The translations under genes were made by a program, and so were the position numbers. The notes under the pieces were generated by a model, which saw nothing but the letters and a program-made list of their open reading frames with translations, made no database searches and was not told the DNA's origin. A stretch of DNA of 64,000 nt from Pseudomonas grandcourensis (GTDB lineage: Bacteria; Pseudomonadota; Gammaproteobacteria; Pseudomonadales; Pseudomonadaceae): positions 1,712,501 through 1,776,500 of the forward strand of contig NZ_CP150919.1 of the NCBI RefSeq assembly GCF_039909015.1. Reading direction: 5' to 3'. Positions 6,963 to 16,283 of the stretch are shown one piece after another. Numbering within the stretch: position 1 is the stretch's first letter; the number at the start of each line of letters is the position of its first letter.

Positions 6963-8156
6963 TTATTTGCAGACTTTGGCGATCGCCTCGGCCAGCAGAT
7001 CCAGGCGCGTGGCATCAATACCCGCGACGTTGGCCCGGCCGGAGCTGACCATATACACGCTATGGTTGTCCCGCAGGTTCTTCACCTGCGCAGGCGACAG
7101 GCCGGTGTAGGAGAACATCCCGCGTTGCACGCCAATGTGCGCAAAACGCTCGCGCAAACCGTGAGGCTCCAGCGCCTCCACCAGACCGCTGCGCAATTGG
7201 GCGATACGCAGGCGCATGGCTTCCACTTCGTCAGCCCAGAGGTTTTTCAGCTCCGGGTCGCCGAGGATGGTTGCGACCACGGCCGCACCATGATCCGGCG
7301 GCGTCGACCACAGGTTGCGGGCGATGTTGGCCAGCTGGCTGCGGATGTCGGTGAGCTTGTCGGCGGTTTTCGCGCAGACAATCAGCGCGCCGATGCGGTC
7401 GCGGTACAGGCCGAAGTTCTTCGAGCAGGAACTGGTGATCAGCAGTTCCGGCAACTCGGCGGCGAACAGCCGGGTCGACCAGGCATCCTGGTCCAGGCCA
7501 TCGCCGAATCCTTGATACGCGAAGTCGATCAGTGGCAGCAGTTCGCGCTTGCGTACGACCTCCAGCACCCGCTGCCAGTCATCCTGGGACAGGTCGAAAC
7601 CGGTCGGGTTGTGGCAGCAGGCGTGCAGCAAGACCACGTCACCCTTGGGCGCTTCATTGAGCGCCGCCAGCATGCCATCGACGTCGAGACGGTTGTCGCT
7701 GCCCACGTAGGGGTAGTGGCTGACCTTGACCTTGGCTGCCGCGAAAATCGTTTCGTGGATCGGCCAGGTCGGGTTGCTCAACCACACGCCACGCCCAGGC
7801 AGGCACTGGGCGATGAAGTCCGCGCTCAGGCGCAAAGCCCCGGTGCCGCCCGGAGTCTGGGTGGCGCCGGCGCGTTGTGCGCTGATCAGCTTCGAGTCGG
7901 CACCCAGCACCAGCTCATTGATCGCTTTGCCGAACGCCGGTTCGCCGTGACCACCGATGTAGGTCTTGGTGGACTGGCGATCCACCAGGCGCTGCTCTGC
8001 AAGCTTCACCGACTGGAGAATCGGCGTCAGGCCCTGGGCGTCCTTGTAGACGCCCACGCCCAAATCGAACTTGCGCGGGTTCGGGTCCTGCGCGTAGGCC
8101 TCCATCAGGCCGAGGATCGGGTCGCCAGGTACTCGACCGATGGCGTCGAAATGCAT
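6963..8156 (-). CDS. phhC: Aromatic amino acid aminotransferase PhhC
   Basis: PLP-dependent transaminase of the aspartate/tyrosine aminotransferase family, expected to convert tyrosine to 4-hydroxyphenylpyruvate. It has 397 residues, the usual length. Visible sites are the PLP Lys at 246 in SSCSKNFGLYRDRIG, Asn183 in CHNPTG, Asp211 and Tyr214 in LIDFAYQGF, and the substrate-carboxylate Arg in SSGRANVAG near the C-terminus. It is the last gene of phhABC; its ATG overlaps the phhB stop by one base (TAATG), which implies translational coupling. Confidence 0.93.
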   Translation of the reverse strand: MHFDAIGRVPGDPILGLMEAYAQDPNPRKFDLGVGVYKDAQGLTPILQSVKLAEQRLVDRQSTKTYIGGHGEPAFGKAINELVLGADSKLISAQRAGATQTPGGTGALRLSADFIAQCLPGRGVWLSNPTWPIHETIFAAAKVKVSHYPYVGSDNRLDVDGMLAALNEAPKGDVVLLHACCHNPTGFDLSQDDWQRVLEVVRKRELLPLIDFAYQGFGDGLDQDAWSTRLFAAELPELLITSSCSKNFGLYRDRIGALIVCAKTADKLTDIRSQLANIARNLWSTPPDHGAAVVATILGDPELKNLWADEVEAMRLRIAQLRSGLVEALEPHGLRERFAHIGVQRGMFSYTGLSPAQVKNLRDNHSVYMVSSGRANVAGIDATRLDLLAEAIAKVCK

Positions 8157-8512
8157 TACTTGCGCCCCTCGGCGTCCTTCGCCACTTCGTCAGTGCGCGC
8201 GGCCATGATGAAGTCGTTGCGGTGCAGGCCCTTGATCGAGTGGCTCCACCAGGTCACGGTCACTTTGCCCCACTCGGTCAGCAGGCCCGGGTGGTGGCCT
8301 TCGGCCTCGGAGATTTCACCGACGGCGTTGGTGAACGCCAGGGCGTGCTTGAAGTTCTTGAACAGGAAGACCTTTTCCAGCTGCATGATGCTGTCACGTA
8401 CTTCGATGTTCCAGTCCGGGATCTGCTTGATCAGGATCGGCAGTTCTTCGTCGCTGACTTGTGGGGCGTCGGCGCGGCAGGCTTCGCAATGGGCTTGAGT
8501 TAATGCGGTCAT
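8156..8512 (-). CDS. phhB: Pterin-4a-carbinolamine dehydratase PhhB
   Basis: Regenerates the pterin cofactor of PhhA by dehydrating 4a-hydroxytetrahydropterin; in pseudomonads it also supports phhA expression. The 118-residue product has the family signature with the paired catalytic histidines ([16 protein letters not shown]) followed by [17 protein letters not shown]. Length and order are standard. It lies between phhA (104-nt gap) and phhC (1-nt overlap). Confidence 0.95.
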   Translation of the reverse strand: MTALTQAHCEACRADAPQVSDEELPILIKQIPDWNIEVRDSIMQLEKVFLFKNFKHALAFTNAVGEISEAEGHHPGLLTEWGKVTVTWWSHSIKGLHRNDFIMAARTDEVAKDAEGRK

Positions 8513-8616
8513 GATGTGTTCCTGAAATCGAATGTTGGGAAATCGGCCCTCAGTGCTACCACGCTAATCCAAAGCGATGGTTTCTGACAGGCTCACTTGA
8601 TTCTAAAAGCGGCGGA

Positions 8617-9408
8617 TCACGCGGCTTTTGGTTTTGGCGGAAATTTCGGTGCGTGCAGACCCATCTGCATCGCTTGCTTGACCATGCCCATGATGTCTTC
8701 GTGAGCGAGGTCGAACAGACGCTTGAGATTTGGCAACGCGAAGTACAGTGGCTGCAAGATGTCGATGCGGTACGGCGTGCGCATGCATTCCAGCGGATCG
8801 AACGCCTGATGCTCAGGCTCGTCCGACAGGCAATACACGGTCTCTTTCGGCGAGGACAGAATGCCGCCGCCATAGATGCGCTGGCCTTGCGGGGTGTCGA
8901 CCAGGCCGAACTCGATGGTCATCCAGTATAGGCGCGCCAGGTACACGCGTTCTTCCTTGGTCGCCTTGAGGCCGAGTTTGCCGTAGGTGTGGGTGAATTC
9001 GGCGAACCACGGGTTGGTCAGCAGCGGGCAGTGACCGAAGATCTCGTGGAAAATGTCCGGCTCTTGCAAGTAGTCCAGTTCTTCGCGGGTACGAATAAAG
9101 GTCGCCACCGGAAACTGCTTGCTGGCGAGCAATTCGAAAAAGGTCTGGAAGGGAATCAGTGCGGGAACCCGGGCAACCTGCCAGCCGGTGGTTTCACCGA
9201 GGACCTTGTTGATTTCGCCGAGTTGAGGAATGCGGTCGTGGGGCAGACCGAGTTTTTCGATACCGTCCAGGTACTCCTGGCACGCACGCCCTTCGATCAC
9301 TTTCAGTTGGCGAGTGATCAGCGTGTTCCACACCGCGTGTTCTTCGGCGGGGTAGTCGATAAAACCTTGCGCATCGGGCTCGCGAGCCACGTATTGCGTC
9401 TGCTTCAT
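8617..9408 (-). CDS. phhA: Phenylalanine-4-hydroxylase PhhA
   Basis: Monomeric bacterial aromatic amino acid hydroxylase: Phe + O2 + tetrahydropterin to Tyr. It has 263 residues and no N-terminal regulatory domain, as usual in bacteria. The non-haem iron ligands are visible: His121 and His126 in PDIFHEIFGHCPLL and Glu166 in YWMTIEFGLV. An AGGAGA ribosome binding site precedes the ATG at 9408. It is first in the operon phhA-phhB-phhC and divergent from phhR, with a PhhR box in the shared intergenic region. Confidence 0.96.
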   Translation of the reverse strand: MKQTQYVAREPDAQGFIDYPAEEHAVWNTLITRQLKVIEGRACQEYLDGIEKLGLPHDRIPQLGEINKVLGETTGWQVARVPALIPFQTFFELLASKQFPVATFIRTREELDYLQEPDIFHEIFGHCPLLTNPWFAEFTHTYGKLGLKATKEERVYLARLYWMTIEFGLVDTPQGQRIYGGGILSSPKETVYCLSDEPEHQAFDPLECMRTPYRIDILQPLYFALPNLKRLFDLAHEDIMGMVKQAMQMGLHAPKFPPKPKAA

Positions 9409-9528
9409 GCTGCTCTCCTGCTAGGGATTTCGTTCTTGTTATGTACTGCTATGGACCTAGAAATACCCCAAGGATTGCACTGTTGCAGCAGGTGTCTGGC
9501 GTCATGCGTAGGAAAAATCTTCGATAAT

Positions 9529-9546
9529 CGTAAAGTTTTCGTTACG
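9529..9546 (-). promoter_or_regulatory. PhhR operator in the phhA-phhR intergenic region
   Basis: CGTAAA-N6-GTTACG matches the TyrR/PhhR consensus TGTAAA-N6-TTTACA in its core (GTAAA...TTAC). It lies about 120 nt upstream of the phhA start and about 140 nt upstream of phhR. No convincing sigma-54 GG-N10-GC site for phhA was found in the intergenic region, which favours activation with sigma-70. Confidence 0.65.
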
Positions 9547-9685
9547 TGTTGGGCGTCGGTGCGCAAATGTTGAGATTGGCGGGTGGGAAAAGCCCTCCAC
9601 CTGTCACATAATCTTGACGACTATCTGAGTGCCTCAGCAGAAATTATCCCTGCGCACCTTACTCACAGTTTTTTTGGGTCTTTAT

Positions 9686-11248
9686 ATGCGTATCAAAGTC
9701 CACTGCCAGAACCGCATCGGCATACTGCGCGACATTCTCAACCTGTTGGTGGAATACGGGATCAACGTGGCCCGCGGCGAGGTGGGCGGTGAGCATGGCA
9801 ATGCCATCTACCTGCATTGCCCGAACCTGATCAACATTCAGTTCCAGGCCTTGCGTCCGAAATTCGAAGCGATTGCCGGGGTCTTTGGCGTCAAGCGTGT
9901 AGGGCTGATGCCCAGCGAGCGTCGGCACATGGAGCTCAATGCACTGCTCGGTGCGCTGGAGTTTCCGGTGCTGTCGATCGACATGGGCGGCTCCATCGTC
10001 GCGGCCAACCGGGCAGCGGCGCAGTTGCTTGGGGTGCGGGTCGATGAGGTGCCGGGGATTCCTCTGTCGCGGTACGCCGAAGATTTCGATTTGCCGGAAC
10101 TGGTGCGCGCCAACAAGTCGCGGATCAACGGGCTGCGGGTCAAGGTCAAGGGCGATGTGTTCCTCGCCGACATCGCGCCGCTGCAATCGGAGCATGACGA
10201 CAGTGAAGCGATGGCCGGTGCGGTGCTGACATTGCATCGCGCCGACCGGGTGGGCGAGCGCATCTACAACGTGCGCAAGCAGGAGTTGCGCGGCTTCGAC
10301 AGCATCTTCCAAAGCTCGAAAGTCATGGCCGCCGTGGTACGCGAAGCGCGGCGCATGGCGCCGCTGGATGCGCCGCTGTTGATCGAAGGTGAGACCGGCA
10401 CCGGCAAGGAATTGCTGGCGAGGGCCTGCCATCTGGCCAGCCCGCGTGGGCAGTCGCCATTGATGGCGCTCAATTGCGCGGGTCTGCCGGAGTCCATGGC
10501 CGAAACGGAATTGTTCGGCTATGGCCCGGGTGCCTTCGAAGGGGCGCGGGCCGAAGGCAAGCTCGGGCTGCTGGAACTGACGGCGGGCGGCACGTTGTTT
10601 CTCGATGGCGTCGGGGAAATGAGCCCACGCTTACAGGTGAAGTTGCTGCGCTTTTTGCAGGACGGTTGCTTCCGCCGTGTGGGCAGTGATGAAGAGGTCT
10701 ACCTCGACGTGCGAGTGATCTGCGCGACCCAGGTCGACCTGTCCGAATTGTGCGCTCGCGGCGAGTTCCGCCAGGACCTCTATCACCGCTTGAATGTGTT
10801 GTCGCTGCACATCCCGCCGTTGCGCGAATGCCTCGACGGTTTGACGCCGCTGGTGGAGCACTTCCTCGATCAGGCCAGCCGGCAGATTGGATGCCCGCTG
10901 CCCAAACTCGCCCCGGCGGCGATGGAGCGGCTCAGCCACTACCATTGGCCGGGCAACGTGCGGCAACTGGAGAACGTGCTGTTCCAGGCGGTTTCCCTGT
11001 GCGACGGCGGCACGGTCAAGGCCGAGCACATTCGCCTGCCGGATTATGGTGTGCGTCAGCCCCTTGGCGATTTTTCGCTGGAGGGTGGGTTGGACGAGAT
11101 CGTCGGGCGTTTCGAGAAGGCGGTGCTCGAGCGGCTGTATTCCGAGCATCCGAGCAGTCGGCAACTGGGCAAGCGGCTCGGGGTTTCGCATACCACCATT
11201 GCCAATAAGTTGCGCGAGTATGAGGTGGGCAAGGACAACAGCATTTAA
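9686..11248 (+). CDS. phhR: PhhR, TyrR-type regulator of aromatic amino acid catabolism
   Basis: Senses aromatic amino acids and controls phhABC and related genes. The 520-residue protein has an N-terminal ACT domain (1-75), a PAS domain (about 85-190), an AAA+ domain (about 205-430) with Walker A GETGTGKE at 235-242, and a C-terminal HTH (RQLGKRLGVSHTTIANKLRE). Two changes stand out: the sigma-54 contact loop GAFTGA reads GAFEGA (282-287), and the Walker B acidic pair reads LFLDGVGEM, so the catalytic Glu is Gly. Both point to a regulator that does not remodel sigma-54 holoenzyme, as known for TyrR. ATG 9686 was chosen because the family begins MRIKVHCQNR; the frame is open upstream to 9629. 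A REP-type hairpin follows the stop directly. Confidence 0.93.
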   Translation: MRIKVHCQNRIGILRDILNLLVEYGINVARGEVGGEHGNAIYLHCPNLINIQFQALRPKFEAIAGVFGVKRVGLMPSERRHMELNALLGALEFPVLSIDMGGSIVAANRAAAQLLGVRVDEVPGIPLSRYAEDFDLPELVRANKSRINGLRVKVKGDVFLADIAPLQSEHDDSEAMAGAVLTLHRADRVGERIYNVRKQELRGFDSIFQSSKVMAAVVREARRMAPLDAPLLIEGETGTGKELLARACHLASPRGQSPLMALNCAGLPESMAETELFGYGPGAFEGARAEGKLGLLELTAGGTLFLDGVGEMSPRLQVKLLRFLQDGCFRRVGSDEEVYLDVRVICATQVDLSELCARGEFRQDLYHRLNVLSLHIPPLRECLDGLTPLVEHFLDQASRQIGCPLPKLAPAAMERLSHYHWPGNVRQLENVLFQAVSLCDGGTVKAEHIRLPDYGVRQPLGDFSLEGGLDEIVGRFEKAVLERLYSEHPSSRQLGKRLGVSHTTIANKLREYEVGKDNSI

Positions 11249-11324
11249 GATCAAAAGATCGCAGCCTTCGGCAGCTCCTACGTCGAACCCTGTAGGAGCT
11301 GCCGAAGGCTGCGATCTTTTGATC
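11249..11324. repeat. REP-type inverted repeat directly after phhR, second family
   Basis: Two perfect 33-nt inverted copies (11249-11281 and 11292-11324; core GTAGGAGCTGCCGAAGGCTG) are separated by only 10 nt. The family differs from the two REPINs upstream. The first base follows the phhR TAA, so the transcript would end in a very stable hairpin that may terminate transcription or block exonucleases. Confidence 0.9.
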
Positions 11325-11439
11325 CGTTGCCGCGAAGCGGCATGACACCGCCGGTTTTTCGTCTCTGATACAAATCACAAATCCCCTCTGAATTCCCCAA
11401 GTCCCCTGTTTGCCGGGCCCCGCGCCGTCAAAAACAAGT

Positions 11440-11456
11440 TGGTCTGCAAATTGCTT
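11440..11456 (+). promoter_or_regulatory. Sigma-54 promoter of the flgF operon
   Basis: TGGTCTG-CAAA-TTGCT fits the -24/-12 consensus TGGCACG-N4-TTGCW, with GG (11441-11442) and GC (11453-11454) separated by exactly 10 nt. It lies 56 nt upstream of the flgF start. FleQ is the expected activator. Confidence 0.75.
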
Positions 11457-11511
11457 ATGGCTCAGCAGTACAGCAGTGGGCGGCAAACGTCCGGCAGGCA
11501 GAGGAACAATT

Positions 11512-12252
11512 GTGGACAAGTACCTTTATGTGGCAATGACCGGCGCCAGCCAGAATGCACTGGCGCAAAAGGCTCATGCCAACAACCTCGCGAACATCTC
11601 CACCAACGGCTTCCAGAAAGACCTGGAGCAGGCCCGTTCGATGCCGGTGTTCGGTGACAGCTTTCCGGCGCGTGCGTTTGCCATGTCCGAACGTCCGGCC
11701 ACGGACTTCTCCCCTGGCTCACTGGTGGAAACCGGCCGCGACCTCGACGTTGCCGTGCAAGGCGGCGGCTGGATTGCCGTACAGACGCCCGATGGCGGTG
11801 AAAGCTACGTGCGCACCGGCAGCCTGAACGTTGACGCCCTGGGCGTGCTGCGCGCCGGCAATGGCATGCCGGTCATGGGCAATGGCGGGCCGATTGCCGT
11901 GCCGCCGGAGCAGCAGATCGAAGTCGGCGAGGACGGCACCATCAGCATCCGCGCGATGGGCGAAGGTCCCCGGGTGATGGCTGAAGTCGACCGTATCAAG
12001 CTGGTCAACCCGGACCTCAAGAACATGACCAAGGGCCTGGATGGTTCGATCCACACCAAGGACGGCAAGCCGGCGCAGGCCGATGCCAACGTCAAGCTGG
12101 TGTCCGGGTTCCTCGAGTCGAGCAACGTCAATGCCGTGGAAGAGATGACCTCGGTTCTGGCCTTGTCCAAGCAGTTCGAACTGCACATCAAGATGATGAA
12201 CACCGCCAAAGACGATGACCAGGCCATGGCTCGGGTCTTGCAGATCAGCTAA
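11512..12252 (+). CDS. flgF: Flagellar basal-body rod protein FlgF
   Basis: Proximal rod subunit exported through the flagellar type III system and assembled in the periplasm. The 246-residue protein starts at GTG 11512 behind an AGAGGAA ribosome binding site; the frame is open further upstream but the family begins at MDKYLYVAMTGAS. It shows the rod/hook N-terminal motif (ANNLANISTNGFQKDL) and the conserved C-terminal helix (SSNVNAVEEMTSVLALSKQF). It is first in flgFGHIJKL, behind a sigma-54 promoter. Confidence 0.95.
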   Translation: MDKYLYVAMTGASQNALAQKAHANNLANISTNGFQKDLEQARSMPVFGDSFPARAFAMSERPATDFSPGSLVETGRDLDVAVQGGGWIAVQTPDGGESYVRTGSLNVDALGVLRAGNGMPVMGNGGPIAVPPEQQIEVGEDGTISIRAMGEGPRVMAEVDRIKLVNPDLKNMTKGLDGSIHTKDGKPAQADANVKLVSGFLESSNVNAVEEMTSVLALSKQFELHIKMMNTAKDDDQAMARVLQIS

Positions 12253-12297
12253 TTACCAGAACGTCGCGCCGTAAAACAGGCGCACGAGGAGAATCGA

Positions 12298-13083
12298 ATG
12301 CTTCCGGCTCTATGGGTTGCCAAGACAGGTCTGTCCGCCCAGGACACCAACCTGACCACCATTTCCAACAACCTGGCCAACGTGTCGACCACGGGTTTCA
12401 AACGTGATCGCGCCGAGTTCCAGGACCTGCTCTACCAGATCAAGCGTCAACCAGGCGCCCAGTCGACCCAGGACAGCGAACTGCCGTCGGGCCTGCAACT
12501 GGGTACCGGTGTGCGCATCGTCGGCACCCAGAAAAACTTCACCGCCGGCAGCCTGCAAACCACCGAGCAGCCACTGGACATGGCCATCGACGGTCGCGGT
12601 TTCTTCCAGATCCTGCAACCGGATGGCACCACGTCCTACACCCGTGACGGTACGTTCCACCTGGACTCCAACGGCCAGATCGTCAACGCCAGCGGCTTTG
12701 CCTTGGAGCCGGCCATTGTCATTCCGAACGACGCGCAGACCTTCACGGTCGGCCGCGACGGCACCGTGTCCATCACCGTCGCCGGCAACCCGGCCGCCCA
12801 GGTGATCGGTAACCTGCAAACCGCCGACTTCATCAACCCGGCCGGCCTGCAGGCCGTGGGCAACAACCTGTTCCTGGAAACCGCCGCCAGTGGTGCGCCG
12901 CAAGTCGGCACCCCGGGCCTGGCCGGTTTCGGCACCACGCTGCAGAACACCCTGGAAACGTCCAACGTCAGCACCGTTGAGGAGATGGTCAACATGATCA
13001 CCACCCAGCGCGCCTACGAGATGAACTCCAAGGTGATCTCCACCGCCGACCAGATGCTCTCGTTCGTAACGCAGAATCTGTAA
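12298..13083 (+). CDS. flgG: Flagellar distal rod protein FlgG
   Basis: Forms the distal rod that passes through the P and L rings. It has 261 residues, standard length, with the N-terminal signature (LTTISNNLANVSTTGFKRDR), the FlgG-specific early segment (EFQDLLYQIKRQPGAQS) and the C-terminal coiled-coil part (SNVSTVEEMVNMITTQRAYE). An AGGAG ribosome binding site precedes the ATG. It follows flgF by 45 nt. Confidence 0.97.
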   Translation: MLPALWVAKTGLSAQDTNLTTISNNLANVSTTGFKRDRAEFQDLLYQIKRQPGAQSTQDSELPSGLQLGTGVRIVGTQKNFTAGSLQTTEQPLDMAIDGRGFFQILQPDGTTSYTRDGTFHLDSNGQIVNASGFALEPAIVIPNDAQTFTVGRDGTVSITVAGNPAAQVIGNLQTADFINPAGLQAVGNNLFLETAASGAPQVGTPGLAGFGTTLQNTLETSNVSTVEEMVNMITTQRAYEMNSKVISTADQMLSFVTQNL

Positions 13084-13135
13084 TCAAGTCTATGAGGCAG
13101 CCATGAGGCTGCCTGCTACACCGTGAGGTAGGGTC

Positions 13136-13831
13136 ATGAATCGCTATGTAACTGTTCTGGCACTGAGTGGGGTCACCGCGCTCGCAGGTTGCGTGCCTTC
13201 GACGCCCAAACCCAATGACCCTTACTACGCTCCGGTGTTGCCGCGAACGCCGTTGCCGGCGGCGGCGAACAATGGCTCGATCTATCAGGCCGGTTTTGAA
13301 CAGAACCTCTACGGCGACCGCAAGGCGTTCCGGGTCGGTGACATCATCACCATCACCCTGAACGAAAGGACCCAGGCCAGCAAAAACGCCAACTCGCAAA
13401 TTGGCAAGAACAGCAAGGCCAGCATCGGCCTGACCTCGCTGTTCGGCTCCACACCCAACACCAACAACCCGTTTGGCAGTGGTGACCTGAGCCTGGACGC
13501 CAGCTATGAAGGTGACCGCGCGACCAAGGGTGACAGCAAGGCGGCGCAGGGCAACACCCTGACCGGTTCGATCACGGTCACCGTCGCCGATGTGTTGCCC
13601 AACGGCATCATCGCGGTGCGCGGCGAGAAGTGGATGACCCTCAACACCGGCGATGAACTGGTGCGGATTGCCGGCCTTGTTCGCGCCGATGACATCTCTA
13701 CCGACAACACCGTGTCGTCGACCCGTGTTGCCGATGCGCGCATCACCTACTCGGGCACCGGTTCGTTTGCCGATGCGAGTCAGCCAGGCTGGTTCGACCG
13801 TTTCTTCCTCAGCCCGCTGTTCCCTTTCTAG
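13136..13831 (+). CDS. flgH: Flagellar L-ring protein FlgH
   Basis: Outer-membrane lipoprotein that forms the L ring around the rod. The 231-residue precursor carries a lipobox ([10 protein letters not shown], Cys near residue 19) and the family block ([20 protein letters not shown]), followed by [20 protein letters not shown]. It follows flgG by 52 nt and is followed immediately by flgI. Confidence 0.97.
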   Translation: MNRYVTVLALSGVTALAGCVPSTPKPNDPYYAPVLPRTPLPAAANNGSIYQAGFEQNLYGDRKAFRVGDIITITLNERTQASKNANSQIGKNSKASIGLTSLFGSTPNTNNPFGSGDLSLDASYEGDRATKGDSKAAQGNTLTGSITVTVADVLPNGIIAVRGEKWMTLNTGDELVRIAGLVRADDISTDNTVSSTRVADARITYSGTGSFADASQPGWFDRFFLSPLFPF

Positions 13832-13849
13832 GTGGCTTTCCAGTTGAGC

Positions 13850-14959
13850 ATGTTGAACTTCAAACACCTTTTGGTGGCCGCCCTGATGTTGTCTGCAGCC
13901 TTCAACGCTCAAGCCGAGCGCCTGAAGGACATCGCCAGCATTTCCGGCGTGCGTTCCAACCAATTGATCGGCTACGGCCTGGTGGTCGGGCTTAACGGCA
14001 CCGGCGACCAGACGACACAAACTCCGTTCACCCTGCAGACCTTCAACAACATGCTCTCGCAGTTCGGCATCAAGGTGCCGCCGGGTTCGGGCAACGTGCA
14101 GTTGAAGAACGTCGCGGCGGTATCGATCAGCGCCGATTTACCGGCGTTCGCAAAGCCGGGTCAGCAGGTCGACATCACCGTTTCCTCCATCGGTAACTCC
14201 AAGAGTTTGCGCGGCGGCACCTTGCTGCTGACGCCGCTCAAGGGTATCGATGGCAATGTCTATGCGGTGGCCCAGGGCAACCTGGTGGTTGGCGGTTTCG
14301 ATGCGGAAGGGCGAGACGGCTCGAAGATCACCGTCAACGTTCCATCGGCTGGTCGCATCCCCGGTGGTGCGTCGGTGGAGCGTGCGGTGCCGAGCGGTTT
14401 CAACCAGGGCAACAGCCTGACGCTGAACCTCAACCGTTCCGACTTCACCACCGCCAAGCGCGTCGTCGACAAGATCAACAACATGCTCGGCCCAGGCGTG
14501 GCCCAGGCCATCGACGGCGGTTCGATTCGCGTCACCGCACCGCTCGATCCAAGCCAGCGCGTCGACTACCTGTCGATCCTGGAAAACCTCGAAATCGATC
14601 CGGGCCAGGCGGTGGCGAAAGTCATCATCAACTCCCGTACCGGGACCATCGTGATCGGCCAGAACGTCAAGGTGTCCCCGGCCGCCGTGACCCACGGCAG
14701 CCTGACCGTGACCATTACCGAAGACCCGATCGTCAGCCAGCCCGGCCCTCTGTCCAATGGCACGACGGCGGTGGTGCCGCGTTCGAAGGTCAACGCCCAG
14801 CAGGAAGCCAAGCCGATGTTCAAGTTCGGCCCGGGCACCACCCTCGACGAGATCGTGCGGGCGGTGAACCAGGTCGGCGCGGCACCGGGTGACTTGATGG
14901 CGATCCTCGAAGCGCTGAAGCAGGCCGGCGCCCTGCAAGCCGATCTGATCGTGATCTGA
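13850..14959 (+). CDS. flgI: Flagellar P-ring protein FlgI
   Basis: Periplasmic P-ring subunit. The 369-residue precursor has a Sec signal peptide ([19 protein letters not shown]) and then the mature start [20 protein letters not shown], which is nearly invariant in the family. ATG 13850 is preferred; a GTG at 13832, right after the flgH stop, would add six residues. Neither start has a strong Shine-Dalgarno, so coupling to flgH is likely. Confidence 0.95.
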   Translation: MLNFKHLLVAALMLSAAFNAQAERLKDIASISGVRSNQLIGYGLVVGLNGTGDQTTQTPFTLQTFNNMLSQFGIKVPPGSGNVQLKNVAAVSISADLPAFAKPGQQVDITVSSIGNSKSLRGGTLLLTPLKGIDGNVYAVAQGNLVVGGFDAEGRDGSKITVNVPSAGRIPGGASVERAVPSGFNQGNSLTLNLNRSDFTTAKRVVDKINNMLGPGVAQAIDGGSIRVTAPLDPSQRVDYLSILENLEIDPGQAVAKVIINSRTGTIVIGQNVKVSPAAVTHGSLTVTITEDPIVSQPGPLSNGTTAVVPRSKVNAQQEAKPMFKFGPGTTLDEIVRAVNQVGAAPGDLMAILEALKQAGALQADLIVI

Positions 14960-14970
14960 GGACGGCCATC

Positions 14971-16260
14971 GTGGATATGCGCAAGAGTGGTCTGGTCAGC
15001 AGCAGCGATTCGGGCTCCTATTCGGACCTCAATCGTCTGAATCAGCTCAAGGTCGGCGACAAGAACAGCGACGGCAACATGCGCAAGGTGGCGCAGGAGT
15101 TCGAATCGCTGTTCCTCGGTGAGATGCTCAAGTCCATGCGCTCGGCCACCGAAGCGCTGGGGCAGGACAATCCGCTGAACACGCCGGCGGCCAAGCAGTA
15201 CCAGGAAATGTACGACCAGCAGTTGGCCGTTTCGATGTCCCGCGAAGGCGGTGGTATTGGTCTGGCGGACGTGCTGATGCGCCAGATGTCGAAGAACAAA
15301 CCAATGGCCCCAGGCGAGGCCGCCGCTGCATCGCTGGCCAAGCAAGAGGCTGCCATGGCGGCTGTGCAAACGCCGGTGGCGGCAGGCACGGTCGCAATCA
15401 ATGGCCCGTTGTCGCGGGTCAATGGCCAGCGTCCGTTGTGGGCTTCGCGCTCGGTCCATGCGCCGCAAGAGGCGGGCGAGGGTACTCATCGCAATGACAT
15501 GGCGCTGATCAATCAGCGGCGCTTGGCATTGCCGCCGAAACTGGCTGATCGGTTGTTGGCCGGGCTGGTGCCTTCGGCGACGACCACTGCCGCCACAACA
15601 CTCAACAAGACACCGTTGCCAGAGCGCACCACAAGCGCCGGCACGGGACCGTTGTACAACGGCGACTGGCTGGCGACCGCGCAACAATCCTCTACTGGCG
15701 GCATGCAGATCTATGGTCGCGCCATGGCGCAGATTCCTCTGGCGCCGGCAAAGAAAGCCTTCAGTTCCGCCGATCAGTTCGTCAACACCATGTTGCCGAT
15801 GGCCAAGGAAGCGGCGGCCCGCATTGGTGTCGATCCGCGTTACCTGGTGGCCCAGGCAGCCCTGGAAACCGGCTGGGGCAAGTCGGTCATGCGCGCCCAG
15901 GACGGCAGCAGCAGCCACAACCTGTTCGGCATCAAGGCCGGCAATAGTTGGCAGGGCAATTCGGCGCGGGCGATCACCAGCGAATTCAGGAATGGCGAGA
16001 TGGTCAAGGAGACGGCCGAGTTCCGTTCCTACGACTCCTACAAGGACAGTTTCCATGACCTTGTGACTTTGCTGCAGACCAACAATCGCTATCAAGATGT
16101 CGTGAAGTCGGCCGATAACCCAGAACAGTTTGTACGCGAGTTGCAGAGAGCCGGTTACGCAACCGATCCGAACTACGCGAGCAAGATTTCGCAGATAGCC
16201 AAGCAGATGACGAGTTACCAGAACTACGCTGCGGCGGGCGTTTCCACCACGCCTTTATAG
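14971..16260 (+). CDS. flgJ: Rod cap and peptidoglycan hydrolase FlgJ
   Basis: Bifunctional scaffold for rod growth. The N-terminal part (about 1-110) is the rod-binding domain (RKVAQEFESLFLGEMLKSMR). The C-terminal part (about 265-415) is a glucosaminidase-type muramidase (LVAQAALETGWGKSVMR, HNLFGIKAGNSW) that opens a hole in peptidoglycan. The 429-residue length is typical for Pseudomonas, with a low-complexity Ala/Gln/Thr linker between the domains. The GTG start (14971) lies behind GAGGACGG; an ATG two codons later is possible. Confidence 0.95.
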   Translation: MDMRKSGLVSSSDSGSYSDLNRLNQLKVGDKNSDGNMRKVAQEFESLFLGEMLKSMRSATEALGQDNPLNTPAAKQYQEMYDQQLAVSMSREGGGIGLADVLMRQMSKNKPMAPGEAAAASLAKQEAAMAAVQTPVAAGTVAINGPLSRVNGQRPLWASRSVHAPQEAGEGTHRNDMALINQRRLALPPKLADRLLAGLVPSATTTAATTLNKTPLPERTTSAGTGPLYNGDWLATAQQSSTGGMQIYGRAMAQIPLAPAKKAFSSADQFVNTMLPMAKEAAARIGVDPRYLVAQAALETGWGKSVMRAQDGSSSHNLFGIKAGNSWQGNSARAITSEFRNGEMVKETAEFRSYDSYKDSFHDLVTLLQTNNRYQDVVKSADNPEQFVRELQRAGYATDPNYASKISQIAKQMTSYQNYAAAGVSTTPL

Positions 16261-16283
16261 GCACAAGGTATAAGGTCTGAACC

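Noticed and set aside
7062..8498. Plus-strand ORF of 478 codons opposite phhC and phhB
   Set aside because: Antisense shadow; phhC and phhB have full family motifs on the other strand.
9409..9528. Sigma-54 promoter for phhA
   Set aside because: No GG-N10-GC pair on the minus strand; the PhhR variant also lacks GAFTGA.
12998..14020. Minus-strand ORF of 340 codons opposite flgH and flgI
   Set aside because: Antisense shadow without start region; flgH and flgI are certain.
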